NCBI GenBank assembly: GCA_937952135.1
Contig: CALFYL010000302.1
Location: forward strand, 6,170-70,169
Origin: an uncultured Planctomycetia bacterium
GTDB lineage: Bacteria; Planctomycetota; UBA1135; GCA-002686595
Reading direction: 5' to 3'
DNA length: 64,000 nucleotides
The position numbers and the translations under genes are program-made. Positions 24,182 through 32,739 of this stretch are shown here, piece after piece (position 1 is the first letter of the stretch; each line of letters opens with the position of its first letter). The notes beneath the pieces are model-generated. The model had not been told where the DNA came from. It saw only the letters and a program-made list of their open reading frames with translations, and did not search any database.

Positions 24182-25498
24182 CTAGGAAGCGGTCGTCGAG
24201 GCGGGCGCGCGGATGACGCGCACGGTGCGGACGCGGCGCGCCGAGGCGTCGGCGATCTCGAGCGTCGTGCCGTCCTGCGCGACGAAACTCTCGCCCTTCT
24301 GCGGGATGTGGTCGTGTGCGAGCTGCACGCACAGCCCGCCGAGCGTGGTGATGTGCTCGGGTTCCTGGAGTTGGAGCTGCAGCTCGCGGTTCGCGTCGCG
24401 GATCGCGAGCGGCGCCGCGACGAGGGCCGATCCGTCGGGCTGGCGCAAGATCGACTCGTGCTCCAAGCCGGAGTGTTCGCTCGTGATCTCCCCCACGAGC
24501 TCCTCGAGCAGGTCCTCGAGGGTGATCAGGCCGGCCGTTCCGCCGTGCTCGTCGACGACCACCGCGAGGTGCAGGCGCCGCTTGCGCATGTCCTCGAGCA
24601 GCGTCGGCGCCGGCTGCGACTGCGGCACGTACACCGTCGGACGGATCAGCTCGGCGATCACCAGCGGCTGCCCGCTGCTCACGCGCGGGAGGATGTCGCG
24701 CCACGACACGTAGCCGACGACGTTGTCGAGCGAGCCGTCGTAGACGGGATAGCGCTGGTGCACGGCGGCGAGCACGCGCTCGGAGAGCTCGCCGTCGCTC
24801 GCATTCTTGGACAGCCCGACGATCAGGCTGCGGTGCACCATCACGTCGCCCGCGGTGAGCTCGGCGAACTCGAGGGCGCGCGAGGCGATCGCGCCGGCGT
24901 GCGGCGGCATCGCGCCGTGCTCCTTGGCTTCGCCGACGATCGAGCGCAGCTCGTCGAGCGAGATGCGGCTCTCCATGAAGGTCGTCCGATCGCCGAACAC
25001 GCGCAGCACGAGGTTGGCAGCCGAGGTGAGCACCCAGACCGGCGCCGTCAACGCCCAGGAGAGCGCAAGCAGCGGACGCACGACGATCAGCGCGTAACGC
25101 TCCGACGCGCGCAGGGCGAGCGACTTCGGCACCAACTCCCCGAGCAGCAGCGAGAGGAACGAAATGATCGTGACGACCAGCACGAGCGCGATCTCTTCGG
25201 CGTACTCGGCCAGCCAGGGGACCTCCGCGACGAGCGGCGCGAGGTCGGCGGCGAAAGCAGCCCCGCCGAAGGCCGCCGCCGCGGCGCCGACGACGGTGAT
25301 GACGACTTGGATCGTCGAGAGGAAGCGCTCGGGGTTGCCGCGCAGCTCGATCAGCGACTTCGCCGAGCCGCTGCCCGCGTCGGCGAGCTCGCGCAGACGG
25401 CTCGTCCGAATGGCGACGATCGCGATCTCCGCGCCGGCGAAGACGCCGTTCACGAGGATCAGACCGACGATGAGCAGGAACTCCGTCCAGGGCGACAT
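24182..25498 (-). CDS. CorC/HlyC-family membrane protein (DUF21-CBS-CBS-CorC)
   Basis: 438 aa. Four N-terminal hydrophobic segments form a DUF21/CNNM-like membrane domain (VNGVFAGAEIAIVAIRTSRL; FLSLLLGELVPKSLALRASE). Two CBS domains follow (MVHRSLIVGLSKNASDGEL; LHLAVVVDEHGGTAGLITLE) and then a CorC_HlyC transporter-associated domain (HITTLGGLCVQLAHDHIPQK). Members of this family are linked to Mg2+ or Co2+ efflux and membrane ion balance; the old name haemolysin C is misleading. The motif DEHGGTAGLITLEDLLEELV is diagnostic for the family. It is convergent with the hybrid kinase gene (12-base gap). Ion specificity is not determinable here. Confidence 0.93.
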   Translation of the reverse strand: MSPWTEFLLIVGLILVNGVFAGAEIAIVAIRTSRLRELADAGSGSAKSLIELRGNPERFLSTIQVVITVVGAAAAAFGGAAFAADLAPLVAEVPWLAEYAEEIALVLVVTIISFLSLLLGELVPKSLALRASERYALIVVRPLLALSWALTAPVWVLTSAANLVLRVFGDRTTFMESRISLDELRSIVGEAKEHGAMPPHAGAIASRALEFAELTAGDVMVHRSLIVGLSKNASDGELSERVLAAVHQRYPVYDGSLDNVVGYVSWRDILPRVSSGQPLVIAELIRPTVYVPQSQPAPTLLEDMRKRRLHLAVVVDEHGGTAGLITLEDLLEELVGEITSEHSGLEHESILRQPDGSALVAAPLAIRDANRELQLQLQEPEHITTLGGLCVQLAHDHIPQKGESFVAQDGTTLEIADASARRVRTVRVIRAPASTTAS

Positions 25499-25574
25499 GG
25501 GGCGGCAAGGATAGCCCCAGGGATAGCCCGAGGCGCACGGCGACGCGCCCGCGTCGCCCGCACGCGTCGCCGGC

Positions 25575-26576
25575 TCACGCGCTCACGCGCTTGAGCAGCT
25601 CCTCGACGAGCTGGCGCGTCTCGCCACTGCCCTTCACCATCGACTCGCGCAGCTTCAGCGCGACTTGCGCGCGCAATTGGGGGTTGTTGCGAACCCGCGC
25701 GCGGAATTCGCTGGCGCCGGCGTCGGCCATGCGCGCGAGACGCCGGCTGGCGCCGCGCGCGAACAGAAAGACGACCACGATCGAGCCGACAAGTAAGATC
25801 TGGGGACTCCGCTGCGCGATCGCGAGCACCGCGGAGACGCACCAGCCGATGACGAAGGGCGCGCAGGACTTCTTCCCACCCTCGGCGCGCGCGGCGCGGA
25901 GCACGGCCGCCAGCTCGCGGTCGAGATCGAGGTCGGCTGCACCCGCGGCGGCGATCGGCGCCGCGGCCGCTTCGCGCGCGAGATGCTCGAGCGCCTGCTG
26001 CACGGGGGACATCGGCCAGTCCTTGACGTCGCCCGCGAGTTCGGCCACGGGCGCCGTCGCAGGCTCGGCCGCGGGTTCGAGCTTGCGCTCGACTTCCGCG
26101 GGACGCGAGGCGCCCGCGACGGGCGCCCGCCGCGGAGGTTGCGACTTCGGTGTCGATGCGAGCTTCGACTTTGGCGTCGACGCAAACTGCGGCGGAGGCG
26201 GCGGCGCCTCGGTGCGCGGCGGCAAGTCGAACACTTCGGGGGCCGGGGCGCCGGAAGTCTCGGCCACGAGCCGCTCGTAGCGCTCGTGCAGCTTGAGGAA
26301 CCAGCGCCGATCGAAGCGCGACAGCAAGATGTCGCTCACCAGAGCTTCGAAGCGCCCGCCCTCGCCGCGCGTGAAGCCCAGATCGTCCGCGGTCGCGCCG
26401 ATGAGCTGGCGACGCACGATGATCTCCGCCAGCTCGGGCAGCGGCTGGTTACGCCACGAGAGCAGCGGCTGCGGCGCCTCGAAGCGCTCCACGCGCTTGA
26501 AACCACTCTCCTCGAGCGCCTGAACCAGGTGTCGAGCGGAGGTCATCGACGTGGGAACTCGTCGCGAACGGCTCAT
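25575..26576 (-). CDS. Membrane-anchored protein of unknown function
   Basis: 333 aa. A soluble N-terminal domain (10-115) contains SWRNQPLPELAEIIVRRQ and SRFDRRWFLKLHERYE. It is followed by a Pro/Ala/Lys-rich linker (130-190) with an imperfect local repeat of ASTPKS, then a segment with paired hydrophobic helices (about 265-305; FVIGWCVSAVLAIAQ and ILLVGSIVVVFLFARG), and a charged C-terminal tail. The topology suggests a cytoplasmic domain tethered to the membrane near its C-terminus. No family is recognised. ATG 26574-26576 gives the longest plausible protein; an ATG 30 bases downstream (26546) is equally possible, as neither has a strong ribosome-binding site. Divergently oriented from the large repeat protein gene. 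Confidence 0.65.
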   Translation of the reverse strand: MSRSRRVPTSMTSARHLVQALEESGFKRVERFEAPQPLLSWRNQPLPELAEIIVRRQLIGATADDLGFTRGEGGRFEALVSDILLSRFDRRWFLKLHERYERLVAETSGAPAPEVFDLPPRTEAPPPPPQFASTPKSKLASTPKSQPPRRAPVAGASRPAEVERKLEPAAEPATAPVAELAGDVKDWPMSPVQQALEHLAREAAAAPIAAAGAADLDLDRELAAVLRAARAEGGKKSCAPFVIGWCVSAVLAIAQRSPQILLVGSIVVVFLFARGASRRLARMADAGASEFRARVRNNPQLRAQVALKLRESMVKGSGETRQLVEELLKRVSA

Positions 26577-26742
26577 CGCGAGGGAGTGTAGACCACCGAG
26601 GACCGCGAAGCGCCCCGCACTGGCGTCGATCGGCGTGCGCGTCCATACTGACGTTGCGAAGTCGGTGGCTCGGGCGGGGCCGTTGCGATTTCTCCAGCTC
26701 GGACACCCCCTTCGGTGCGCGGCCACAGCGCACCTGACGGCC

Positions 26743-29475
26743 ATGTCGCTTCGACTCGGCTTGCTCGCGTTCGTCTTCGGCTGCGGCTTCGGTTCCTCGA
26801 CGCACGCGCAGTGCTCCGACTGGCGCGAAGGCTTCGGCGCCTTCGGTCTCGCGCCCAACCCGCTCGAGAATCCGCTCGTCGACGCGCAGATCTCCTTCGA
26901 CGACGGCAGCGGGCCCGCGCTCTACGTCGGGGGAAACTTCGCGGGCGCGGGCGGCGTCGCCGCGAAGGGCATCGCGCGCTGGAACGGCGCGCAGTGGGAG
27001 TCGCTCGGCGCTCTGGCCTTCACCCACGCGACGACGCAAGCGCCGTTCGTGACGGCCTTTGGCGTGCACGACGACGGCGGCGGCCCCGCGCTGTACGCCG
27101 CGGGACGCTTCCACTCCATCGGCGGCGTCACGGCTCGAAACATCGCCAAGTGGGACGGCGTCGCGTGGAGCGCGCTCGGTCCCGGCATCGCACGCCTGCC
27201 GCGCGCGCTGCTCTCGTTCGACGACGGCAGCGGCGCGAAGCTCTTCGTCGGCGGCGGCTCGGGCTCGGACGGGGCGGGCTTCTCGAGCTCCCTCGCGGCC
27301 TGGAACGGCGCGGCGTGGGCCGACTTCGCGCCCACCGGTTCGTGGGGCGCCGTCCACGCGCTCGCGGTGTTCGACGACGGCGCCGGCCCGGCGTTGTTCG
27401 CCGGCGGCGAGGGCTTCTTCGCGAACAACCTTCCCGTGAGCTCCCTCCAGAAACTCACCGGCGCGAGTTGGTCGAGCGTCGGCAGCGGCGTGCTGCAACC
27501 CAACGGGTCCCAGGGTGCGATCCACGCGCTCGAAGTCTTCGACGACGGAACGGGCCCCGCGCTCTTCCTCGGCGGGAACTTCGTGTCGGCGGACGGCGTG
27601 CCCGCGCAGGGCGTCGCGCGCTGGAACGGTGCGAGTGCGGCCGCGCTCGGCGCCGGGGTGTCGGGTGTGGTGCAGGATCTCGAGAGCTTCGACGACGGCA
27701 GCGGGCCGGCGCTGTTCATCGGCGGCGGGATCGCGACCGCGGGCGGCGTGAACGTCGAAGGCGTCGGACGGTGGCGCACTGGCGCGTGGTCCGCGCTCGG
27801 CAATCCCCCGGGAGTCCAGGGCAGCATCGTCAACTCGCTGCACGGGTTCGACGACGGCAGCGGCGCAGGTCCTTCGCTTTACGTCGGTGGACGCTTCACG
27901 ATCGCCGGCGGCGTGCGCGCCGACAACGTCGCGCGCTGGAGTTCGAGCGGCGGTTGGTCGAGCCTGGGCGTGGCGCAGGGTTTCGACGGCCGCGTCAACG
28001 CCATCGGGGCCTTCGCTTCGGGCGGCGGCGTCGAGATCTTCGCCGCCGGGTGGTTCAAGCGCGCTGGCGCGACCGCGGCGAACGGCTTCGCGAAGTGGAA
28101 CGGCGCGACCTGGAACGCGATCCCGATCGACGGGACGATCCTCGGCTTCCACAGCTTCGACGACGGCAGCGGCGAGAAGCTGTACGCGTGCGGCGATTTC
28201 GAATCGCTCGGCGGCGTGCCGGCCAGCGCGGTCGCCAGTTGGGACGGCGCTCAGTGGGCGCCGTTGGGCAGCGGCATGGACGACGGACAAGGCGTTCACG
28301 AGTTCGCGACCTTCGACGACGGCGCGGGCGAGGCGCTGTGGGCCGCCGGCAACTTCACGGCCATCGGCGGCGTGGCAGCGAAACGCGTCGCGCGCTGGGA
28401 CGGCGCTTCGTGGTGGAGCCCGGCGACCGGTCCGGGGAACATCGTGCACGCGCTCGCGGTGCACGACGACGGGCAAGGCGGCGGCGAACAGCTCTACGTC
28501 GGCGGCGGATTCCAAAAGGTCGGCGGCGTGTTCATGTTCGGCGTCGCGCGCTGGGACGGCGTGAACTGGAGCCCGGTCGGGGTCGGTTTCGACCCCACCG
28601 TGCTCGACCTCGCGGTGTTCGACGACGGCGCGGGCCCGAAGCTCTACGCCGCGGGCAGCTTCAGCTTGTCGCCGCCGGCGACGACGATGAATCGAATCGC
28701 GCGCTGGGACGGAGTGTCGTGGGCGCCGGTGGGCGGAGGAGTCACGTCGGCGAACGGCTCGATCTCCGTGCTCGAAGTGTTCGACGACGGCAGCGGCGCC
28801 AAACTCTTCGCGGGCGGCGGCTTTGCCGAGGTCGGCGGCGCGTCGATCGCCAACCTCGCCAAGTGGAACGGCTCGGCGTGGAGCGCGGCCGGCGGCGGCG
28901 TGAACGCGAACGTGTTTGCGCTGAAGTCGCTCGCGACCTCCGCGGGTCTCCCGCCTTCGCTCTTCGTCGGCGGTTCGTTCACCACGGCCGGGGCGAAGGT
29001 CAGCGCGCGCTTCGCGGTGCTCGAGCGCAGCTGTCCGTGTCCGCCGCAGTCGTATTGCAGCGCCGGTGCGAGCTCGAACGGCTGCGTCGCGACGCTGAGT
29101 TCGAGCGGCGCGCCCAGCGCCTCGTACGCGACGCCGTTCGTCGTCACCGCGAACGGCGTCGACGCGCAGAGATCGGGCCTGGTCTTCTACGGCGTGAACG
29201 GTCGCGGCGCGGCGCCCTGGGGCGCCACTTCGAGCTTCGTGTGCGTCAAGGCGCCGCTGCAGCGCACCGGCCAGCTCGACTCCGGCGGAACCGCCGGAGC
29301 ATGCGACGGCGCGCTGACGTTCGACTGGAACGCCTTCCACGCGGCGCAACCCGGCGCGCTCGGCCAACCTTTCCAAGCGGGCGAACGGGTGTGGATCCAG
29401 GGCTGGTACCGCGACCCGCCGAGCTCGAAGACCACCGCGCTCACCGACGCGCTCGAAGCGCGCATCTGTCCGTAG
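26743..29475 (+). CDS. Secreted protein of 14 tandem repeats with shared C-terminal module
   Basis: 910 aa. Signal peptide (MSLRLGLLAFVFGCGFGSS). Residues about 45-765 hold fourteen repeats of roughly 45-60 aa, with the consensus FDDGSGPALYVGGxFxxAGG, then VxAxNIARWNGxxWxxLGxG. Two are degenerate (AFASGGGVEIFAAG; SLATSAGLPPSLFVGG). Each repeat starts with an acidic DDG turn and ends with W-x-G-x-x-W, in the manner of kelch or beta-propeller blades, so one or two propellers are plausible. The last 140 residues are the shared module (YCSAGASSNGCVATLSSSG, SGLVFYGVNGRGAAP, GWYRDP, LTDALEARICP). Two extra Cys pairs (CPCPPQSYC) precede it. Function unknown; expected at the cell surface or outside. 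Confidence 0.87.
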   Translation: MSLRLGLLAFVFGCGFGSSTHAQCSDWREGFGAFGLAPNPLENPLVDAQISFDDGSGPALYVGGNFAGAGGVAAKGIARWNGAQWESLGALAFTHATTQAPFVTAFGVHDDGGGPALYAAGRFHSIGGVTARNIAKWDGVAWSALGPGIARLPRALLSFDDGSGAKLFVGGGSGSDGAGFSSSLAAWNGAAWADFAPTGSWGAVHALAVFDDGAGPALFAGGEGFFANNLPVSSLQKLTGASWSSVGSGVLQPNGSQGAIHALEVFDDGTGPALFLGGNFVSADGVPAQGVARWNGASAAALGAGVSGVVQDLESFDDGSGPALFIGGGIATAGGVNVEGVGRWRTGAWSALGNPPGVQGSIVNSLHGFDDGSGAGPSLYVGGRFTIAGGVRADNVARWSSSGGWSSLGVAQGFDGRVNAIGAFASGGGVEIFAAGWFKRAGATAANGFAKWNGATWNAIPIDGTILGFHSFDDGSGEKLYACGDFESLGGVPASAVASWDGAQWAPLGSGMDDGQGVHEFATFDDGAGEALWAAGNFTAIGGVAAKRVARWDGASWWSPATGPGNIVHALAVHDDGQGGGEQLYVGGGFQKVGGVFMFGVARWDGVNWSPVGVGFDPTVLDLAVFDDGAGPKLYAAGSFSLSPPATTMNRIARWDGVSWAPVGGGVTSANGSISVLEVFDDGSGAKLFAGGGFAEVGGASIANLAKWNGSAWSAAGGGVNANVFALKSLATSAGLPPSLFVGGSFTTAGAKVSARFAVLERSCPCPPQSYCSAGASSNGCVATLSSSGAPSASYATPFVVTANGVDAQRSGLVFYGVNGRGAAPWGATSSFVCVKAPLQRTGQLDSGGTAGACDGALTFDWNAFHAAQPGALGQPFQAGERVWIQGWYRDPPSSKTTALTDALEARICP

Positions 29476-29514
29476 CGCGGTGGATTCCGATCCGCGCGCC
29501 GGCGCCGGCCCGAT

Positions 29515-30072
29515 TCAGTCGAGCCCGATCAGCGCGCGGATCTCGCCGAGCGCGCGCTGGAGGTCGTCGTTGATCACGACGTGGTCGTACTTCACGCGCT
29601 CGCGGTACTCGTCCTCGGCCTTCTTGAGGCGCCGCTCGACCACCTCCGGTGAGTCGGTGCGGCGCCCGACGAGGCGCTTGCGCAGGGTCTCGAAGTCGGG
29701 CGGCGCGACGAAGATGTAGAGGCCGGGCTCGCCGAGCGCCTTGAGCTGGTTGGCGCCCTGCACGTCGATCTCGAGCAGGTAGGTCTCGCCGCGCGCGAGC
29801 GCATCTTCCATCGGCTTGCGCAGCGTGCCGTACATGTTGCCGTGCACTTCGGCGTGCTCGATGAACGCGCCCTGTCGCACGAGGTCGCGGAACTGCTCGG
29901 GCGTGATGAAGAAGTAGTCCGTGCCGTCGACCTCGCCCACGCGCGGCTTGCGCGTCGTCGCCGAGACCGAGAAGCGCACGCGCGGATCCTCGAGCAGCAT
30001 CTTGCACAGCGTGCTCTTGCCGGCGCCCGACGGGCCGCTCATCACCACCATCTGTCCGCGCTGCGCCGCCAC
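29515..30072 (-). CDS. gmk: Guanylate kinase
   Basis: 185 aa, normal family length. Converts GMP to GDP with ATP. P-loop SGPSGAGKST is near the N-terminus, followed by the guanylate kinase signature region SVSATTRKPRVGEVDGTDYF, then GTLRKPMEDALARGETYLLE and the segment LLEIDVQGANQLK. The lid region RLVGRRTDSPEVVERRL carries the conserved Arg residues. It is the last gene of a minus-strand cluster; the yicC stop lies 3 bases upstream of its ATG. The yicC-gmk pairing is common in bacteria. Confidence 0.97.
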   Translation of the reverse strand: MAAQRGQMVVMSGPSGAGKSTLCKMLLEDPRVRFSVSATTRKPRVGEVDGTDYFFITPEQFRDLVRQGAFIEHAEVHGNMYGTLRKPMEDALARGETYLLEIDVQGANQLKALGEPGLYIFVAPPDFETLRKRLVGRRTDSPEVVERRLKKAEDEYRERVKYDHVVINDDLQRALGEIRALIGLD

Positions 30073-30075
30073 GCG

Positions 30076-30978
30076 CTACTCCACGTTCTGCACCTGCTCG
30101 CGCAGGCGCTCGATCGACGTCTTGAGCTCCACCACGGCGTGCGCCACCGGCGCGTCGTTGCACTTCGACCCGATCGTGTTCGCCTCGCGCAGGAATTCCT
30201 GCACCAGGAAGTCGAGCTGGCGGCCGACGGCGCCGGGCCGCGCGCACAGCGCGTCGAGTTGCGCGAGATGGCTCTCGAGGCGCGTGAGCTCCTCGGTCAC
30301 GTCGAGCCGGTCGGCGAGCAGCGCGACTTCGCGCGCGAGGTCGTTCGGCGCGACGACCGACTTCTCGCCGATCAAGTCCGCCACGCGCTTGCGCAGGTTC
30401 GCCTGGTGCGTCTGCACGACCACCGGCATGCGCTTTTGGATCACCGCGACGATGCGCCGGATCTCGGCGCCGTGCTTGGCGAGGTCGCGCGCGAGCGCCC
30501 TGCCCTCGCGTTCGCGCATCTCCGCGAGGCTGTCGAGCGCCGCCGCGACGACCTCGAGCAGCAACTTGCGGCCGCGCTGCATCGCTTTCGTGTCGGGCTC
30601 GGAGCTGAACACGCCCGGCAGGCTCGCGATCTGCTCGAGCCGGATGTTCGGCTCGAGACCGAGCTCGCGCGCGAGCTTGACGAGCTTCGCCTTGTAGCGC
30701 TTGGCCACTTCGACATCGAGCTCCGCCGCCGACATGCGCGCCGCGCCGTGCGAGGTCACGTTGAGCGTCACCGACCCGCGCTCGAGCCGCGTGCGCACGA
30801 GCGCTTCGACTTCCGGCTCGAGCAGCGCGAGCTCGCTCGGCAGCCGCAGCTTGAGCTGCAGGAACTTGTGGTTGACCGAGCGCACTTCGGCGCGCAGCGC
30901 GAGCGCGTTTCCGTCGTCCTTGCTCTTCGTCGGCGCGGCGCTGCGGGAAGCGGCGCCCAGCCCGGTCATCGAACGCAT
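30076..30978 (-). CDS. yicC: YicC family protein (endoribonuclease-like, stress-associated)
   Basis: 300 aa, beginning with the family hallmark MRSMTGLGAA and continuing with LRAEVRSVNHKFLQLKLRLP, then LEPEVEALVRTRLERGSVTL, LAREVALLADRLDVTEELTR and the terminal GRQLDFLVQEFLREANTIGS plus C-terminal NVE. All are conserved YicC blocks. YicC-type proteins have been linked to RNA turnover; the biochemical role in this organism is not proven. The start at ATG 30976-30978 is preferred over the second Met (30969) because the family begins MxSMTG. An insert, SAAPTKSKDDGNAL at about residue 12, is slightly longer than usual. Located between pyrE (11 bases) and gmk. Confidence 0.95.
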   Translation of the reverse strand: MRSMTGLGAASRSAAPTKSKDDGNALALRAEVRSVNHKFLQLKLRLPSELALLEPEVEALVRTRLERGSVTLNVTSHGAARMSAAELDVEVAKRYKAKLVKLARELGLEPNIRLEQIASLPGVFSSEPDTKAMQRGRKLLLEVVAAALDSLAEMREREGRALARDLAKHGAEIRRIVAVIQKRMPVVVQTHQANLRKRVADLIGEKSVVAPNDLAREVALLADRLDVTEELTRLESHLAQLDALCARPGAVGRQLDFLVQEFLREANTIGSKCNDAPVAHAVVELKTSIERLREQVQNVE

Positions 30979-30989
30979 CGCGCGAGCTC

Positions 30990-31589
30990 TCAGGCGCTCT
31001 TCACGGCGCCCGGACGGCTGCCCGGCTTGATCGCGGGACCGGCGTCGGCCGACTTGCACAGCGGGCACTCGTCCGCGGTCCACGACTTCGCGTCGACATC
31101 GGCGAGCCGCCAGAAGGGAAGCCCCTCGGACGCGAACGGGTTTTCGAGCCCCGAGCGGTTGACGATCGAGGCCACGCCGATCGGTTGCGCACCGAGCTCC
31201 TGCAACACGGCGAACACCTCGCGCACGCTCTTGCCGGTCGTGAGCACGTCCTCGACCACGAGCACGCGCGCGCCGGGTTGCAGTTGGAACCCGCGGCGCA
31301 GCGCGAAACGCTCGTTCACGCGCTCGACGAAGTACGAGTTGAGGTCGAGCGCGCGCGCCATCTCGTGCGCCCAGATCACCGCGCCGAGCGCGGGCCCGAC
31401 CACGATGTCCGCCGACACGTCGATCGACAGCGCGAGCGCGCGCGCGAGCTGCTCCGCCTTGCGCGGGTCGGCGAGCAGCAGCGCGCACTGGAAGTAGCGG
31501 TCGCTGTGGCGGCCCGACGAGAGCTGGAAGTGCCCCTCCAGCATCGCGCCGGTGCGGCGGAACAGGTCGAGGACTTGCTCTTGGTTCAT
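30990..31589 (-). CDS. pyrE: Orotate phosphoribosyltransferase
   Basis: 199 aa. Pyrimidine biosynthesis: orotate plus PRPP gives OMP. The PRPP-binding motif VLVVEDVLTTGKSVRE is intact, with the orotate-binding N-terminal segment GHFQLSSGRHSDRYFQCALL and IVVGPALGAVIWAHEMARAL. The C-terminus has DECPLCKSADAG, a CxxC pair found in the longer OPRT subfamily and possibly metal binding. ATG at 31587-31589. It is the fourth gene of the aroF-tpiA-secG-pyrE-yicC-gmk cluster. Confidence 0.96.
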   Translation of the reverse strand: MNQEQVLDLFRRTGAMLEGHFQLSSGRHSDRYFQCALLLADPRKAEQLARALALSIDVSADIVVGPALGAVIWAHEMARALDLNSYFVERVNERFALRRGFQLQPGARVLVVEDVLTTGKSVREVFAVLQELGAQPIGVASIVNRSGLENPFASEGLPFWRLADVDAKSWTADECPLCKSADAGPAIKPGSRPGAVKSA

Positions 31590-31607
31590 CGCGACACCCG
31601 CCCCGGG

Positions 31608-31931
31608 TCAGTTGCCCGAAGGCGCGGCGGGCGGAGCGCTGTCCGCGGGCGCGCTGAGCGCCGGCGCGGCGTCGCCGTCGTCGAGCAGACCGCCGTCGCT
31701 CGCATTGCGGTTGAGCACGTGGATCACGAGCGCGGTGCCGAGGAAGATCCCCGCGGTCCAGGCCGTGAAGGTGTTGATGCCCTTCGAGCCGACCCCGAAC
31801 GTCTCGCGACCGTGCGAGCCGAGCGCTTCGCCGAAGCCGCCACCGCGCCCCTCTTGGAGCAGCACGACCACGATCAGGACGATCGCGGCGATCACGAACA
31901 GGATGTAGCAGAGGATGGTGAGGAGCGTCAT
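31608..31931 (-). CDS. secG: SecG, preprotein translocase subunit
   Basis: 107 aa. Two hydrophobic segments are seen: ILCYILFVIAAIVLIVVVLL, followed by the family signature QEGRGGGFGEALGSHGRETF, then FTAWTAGIFLGTALVIHVL. The C-terminal tail (ASDGGLLDDGDAAPALSAP) is longer and more acidic and Ala/Pro-rich than in E. coli. SecG forms the SecYEG channel in the inner membrane. The tpiA-secG pairing is widespread in bacteria and supports the call. Confidence 0.95.
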   Translation of the reverse strand: MTLLTILCYILFVIAAIVLIVVVLLQEGRGGGFGEALGSHGRETFGVGSKGINTFTAWTAGIFLGTALVIHVLNRNASDGGLLDDGDAAPALSAPADSAPPAAPSGN

Positions 31932-31983
31932 GGCGTGAGAGCGAACGGGAGGGAAGGCGGGCGGAGCGCGCGCGCCGAGCGCG

Positions 31984-32739
31984 TTAGTTGTAGCGAACGA
32001 TGGCCAGGAACGAGTCGGCCTTGAGCGAGGCGCCGCCGACGAGGGCCCCGTCGACGTCGGGAACGGCCATCAAAGTGGCCGCATTGTCGGCCTTGACGCT
32101 GCCGCCGTATTGGATGCGGACCGAGTCGGCGCCGCGCTCGTCGTACAGGCCGCTCAGCACGCCGCGCAGGTAGCGGTGCGCTTCGCCGGCCTGCGCCGGG
32201 GTCGCGTTGCGGCCCGTGCCGATGGCCCAGACGGGCTCGTAGGCGACGGTCAAGCGCTCGAGCCCGATCGCGTCGACGCCGACCAGGCCCTTCGAGAGCT
32301 GGCGACCGATGACTTGCTCGGTGCGGCCGCCGTCGCGCTCGTCGAGCGTCTCGCCGACGCACAGGATCACGTTGAGGCCCGCCGACAGCGCGCGCGCGAC
32401 CTTGCGGTTGCACAGCTCGTCGCCCTCGCCGAACAGGTGCCGGCGCTCGGAGTGCCCGACGAGCACGTGCGTCACCCCGACGTCGCGCAGCATTTCGGCC
32501 GACACCTCGCCCGTGAAGGCCCCGTTCTTCTCGTCGCACAGGTTCTGCGCGCCGACGATCAGGTTCGAGCCCGCCGCCGCGCGCACGATCTCGTCGAGGT
32601 AGACGAAGGGCGGGAACACCGCCACGTCTCGGTCGCGAAGCCCCGCGACGCCGTCGCGAAGCGCTCGCACGAGTTCGACCCCGGCCTTGCGGTCGAGGTT
32701 CATCTTCCAGTTGCCGGCCAGGAACGGCTTGCGCTTCAA
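31984..32739 (-). CDS. tpiA: Triosephosphate isomerase, TTG start
   Basis: 251 aa, the usual length for the family. Interconverts glyceraldehyde 3-phosphate and dihydroxyacetone phosphate. The N-terminal (M)KRKPFLAGNWKMN carries the catalytic Lys. His is in VTHVLVGHSERRHLFGEGDE, Glu in VAYEPVWAIGTGRNATPAQA, and the phosphate-binding loop in IQYGGSVKADNA. The start is a TTG (32737-32739) overlapping the stop of aroF by 4 bases (TTGA), and it places the protein start at the expected residue. No ATG or GTG nearby would leave the core intact. Confidence 0.96.
   Translation of the reverse strand: MKRKPFLAGNWKMNLDRKAGVELVRALRDGVAGLRDRDVAVFPPFVYLDEIVRAAAGSNLIVGAQNLCDEKNGAFTGEVSAEMLRDVGVTHVLVGHSERRHLFGEGDELCNRKVARALSAGLNVILCVGETLDERDGGRTEQVIGRQLSKGLVGVDAIGLERLTVAYEPVWAIGTGRNATPAQAGEAHRYLRGVLSGLYDERGADSVRIQYGGSVKADNAATLMAVPDVDGALVGGASLKADSFLAIVRYN

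Noticed and set aside
26449..29376. Minus-strand open frame of 975 codons
   Set aside because: Antisense to the 14-repeat protein; its regularity only mirrors the repeats on the other strand.
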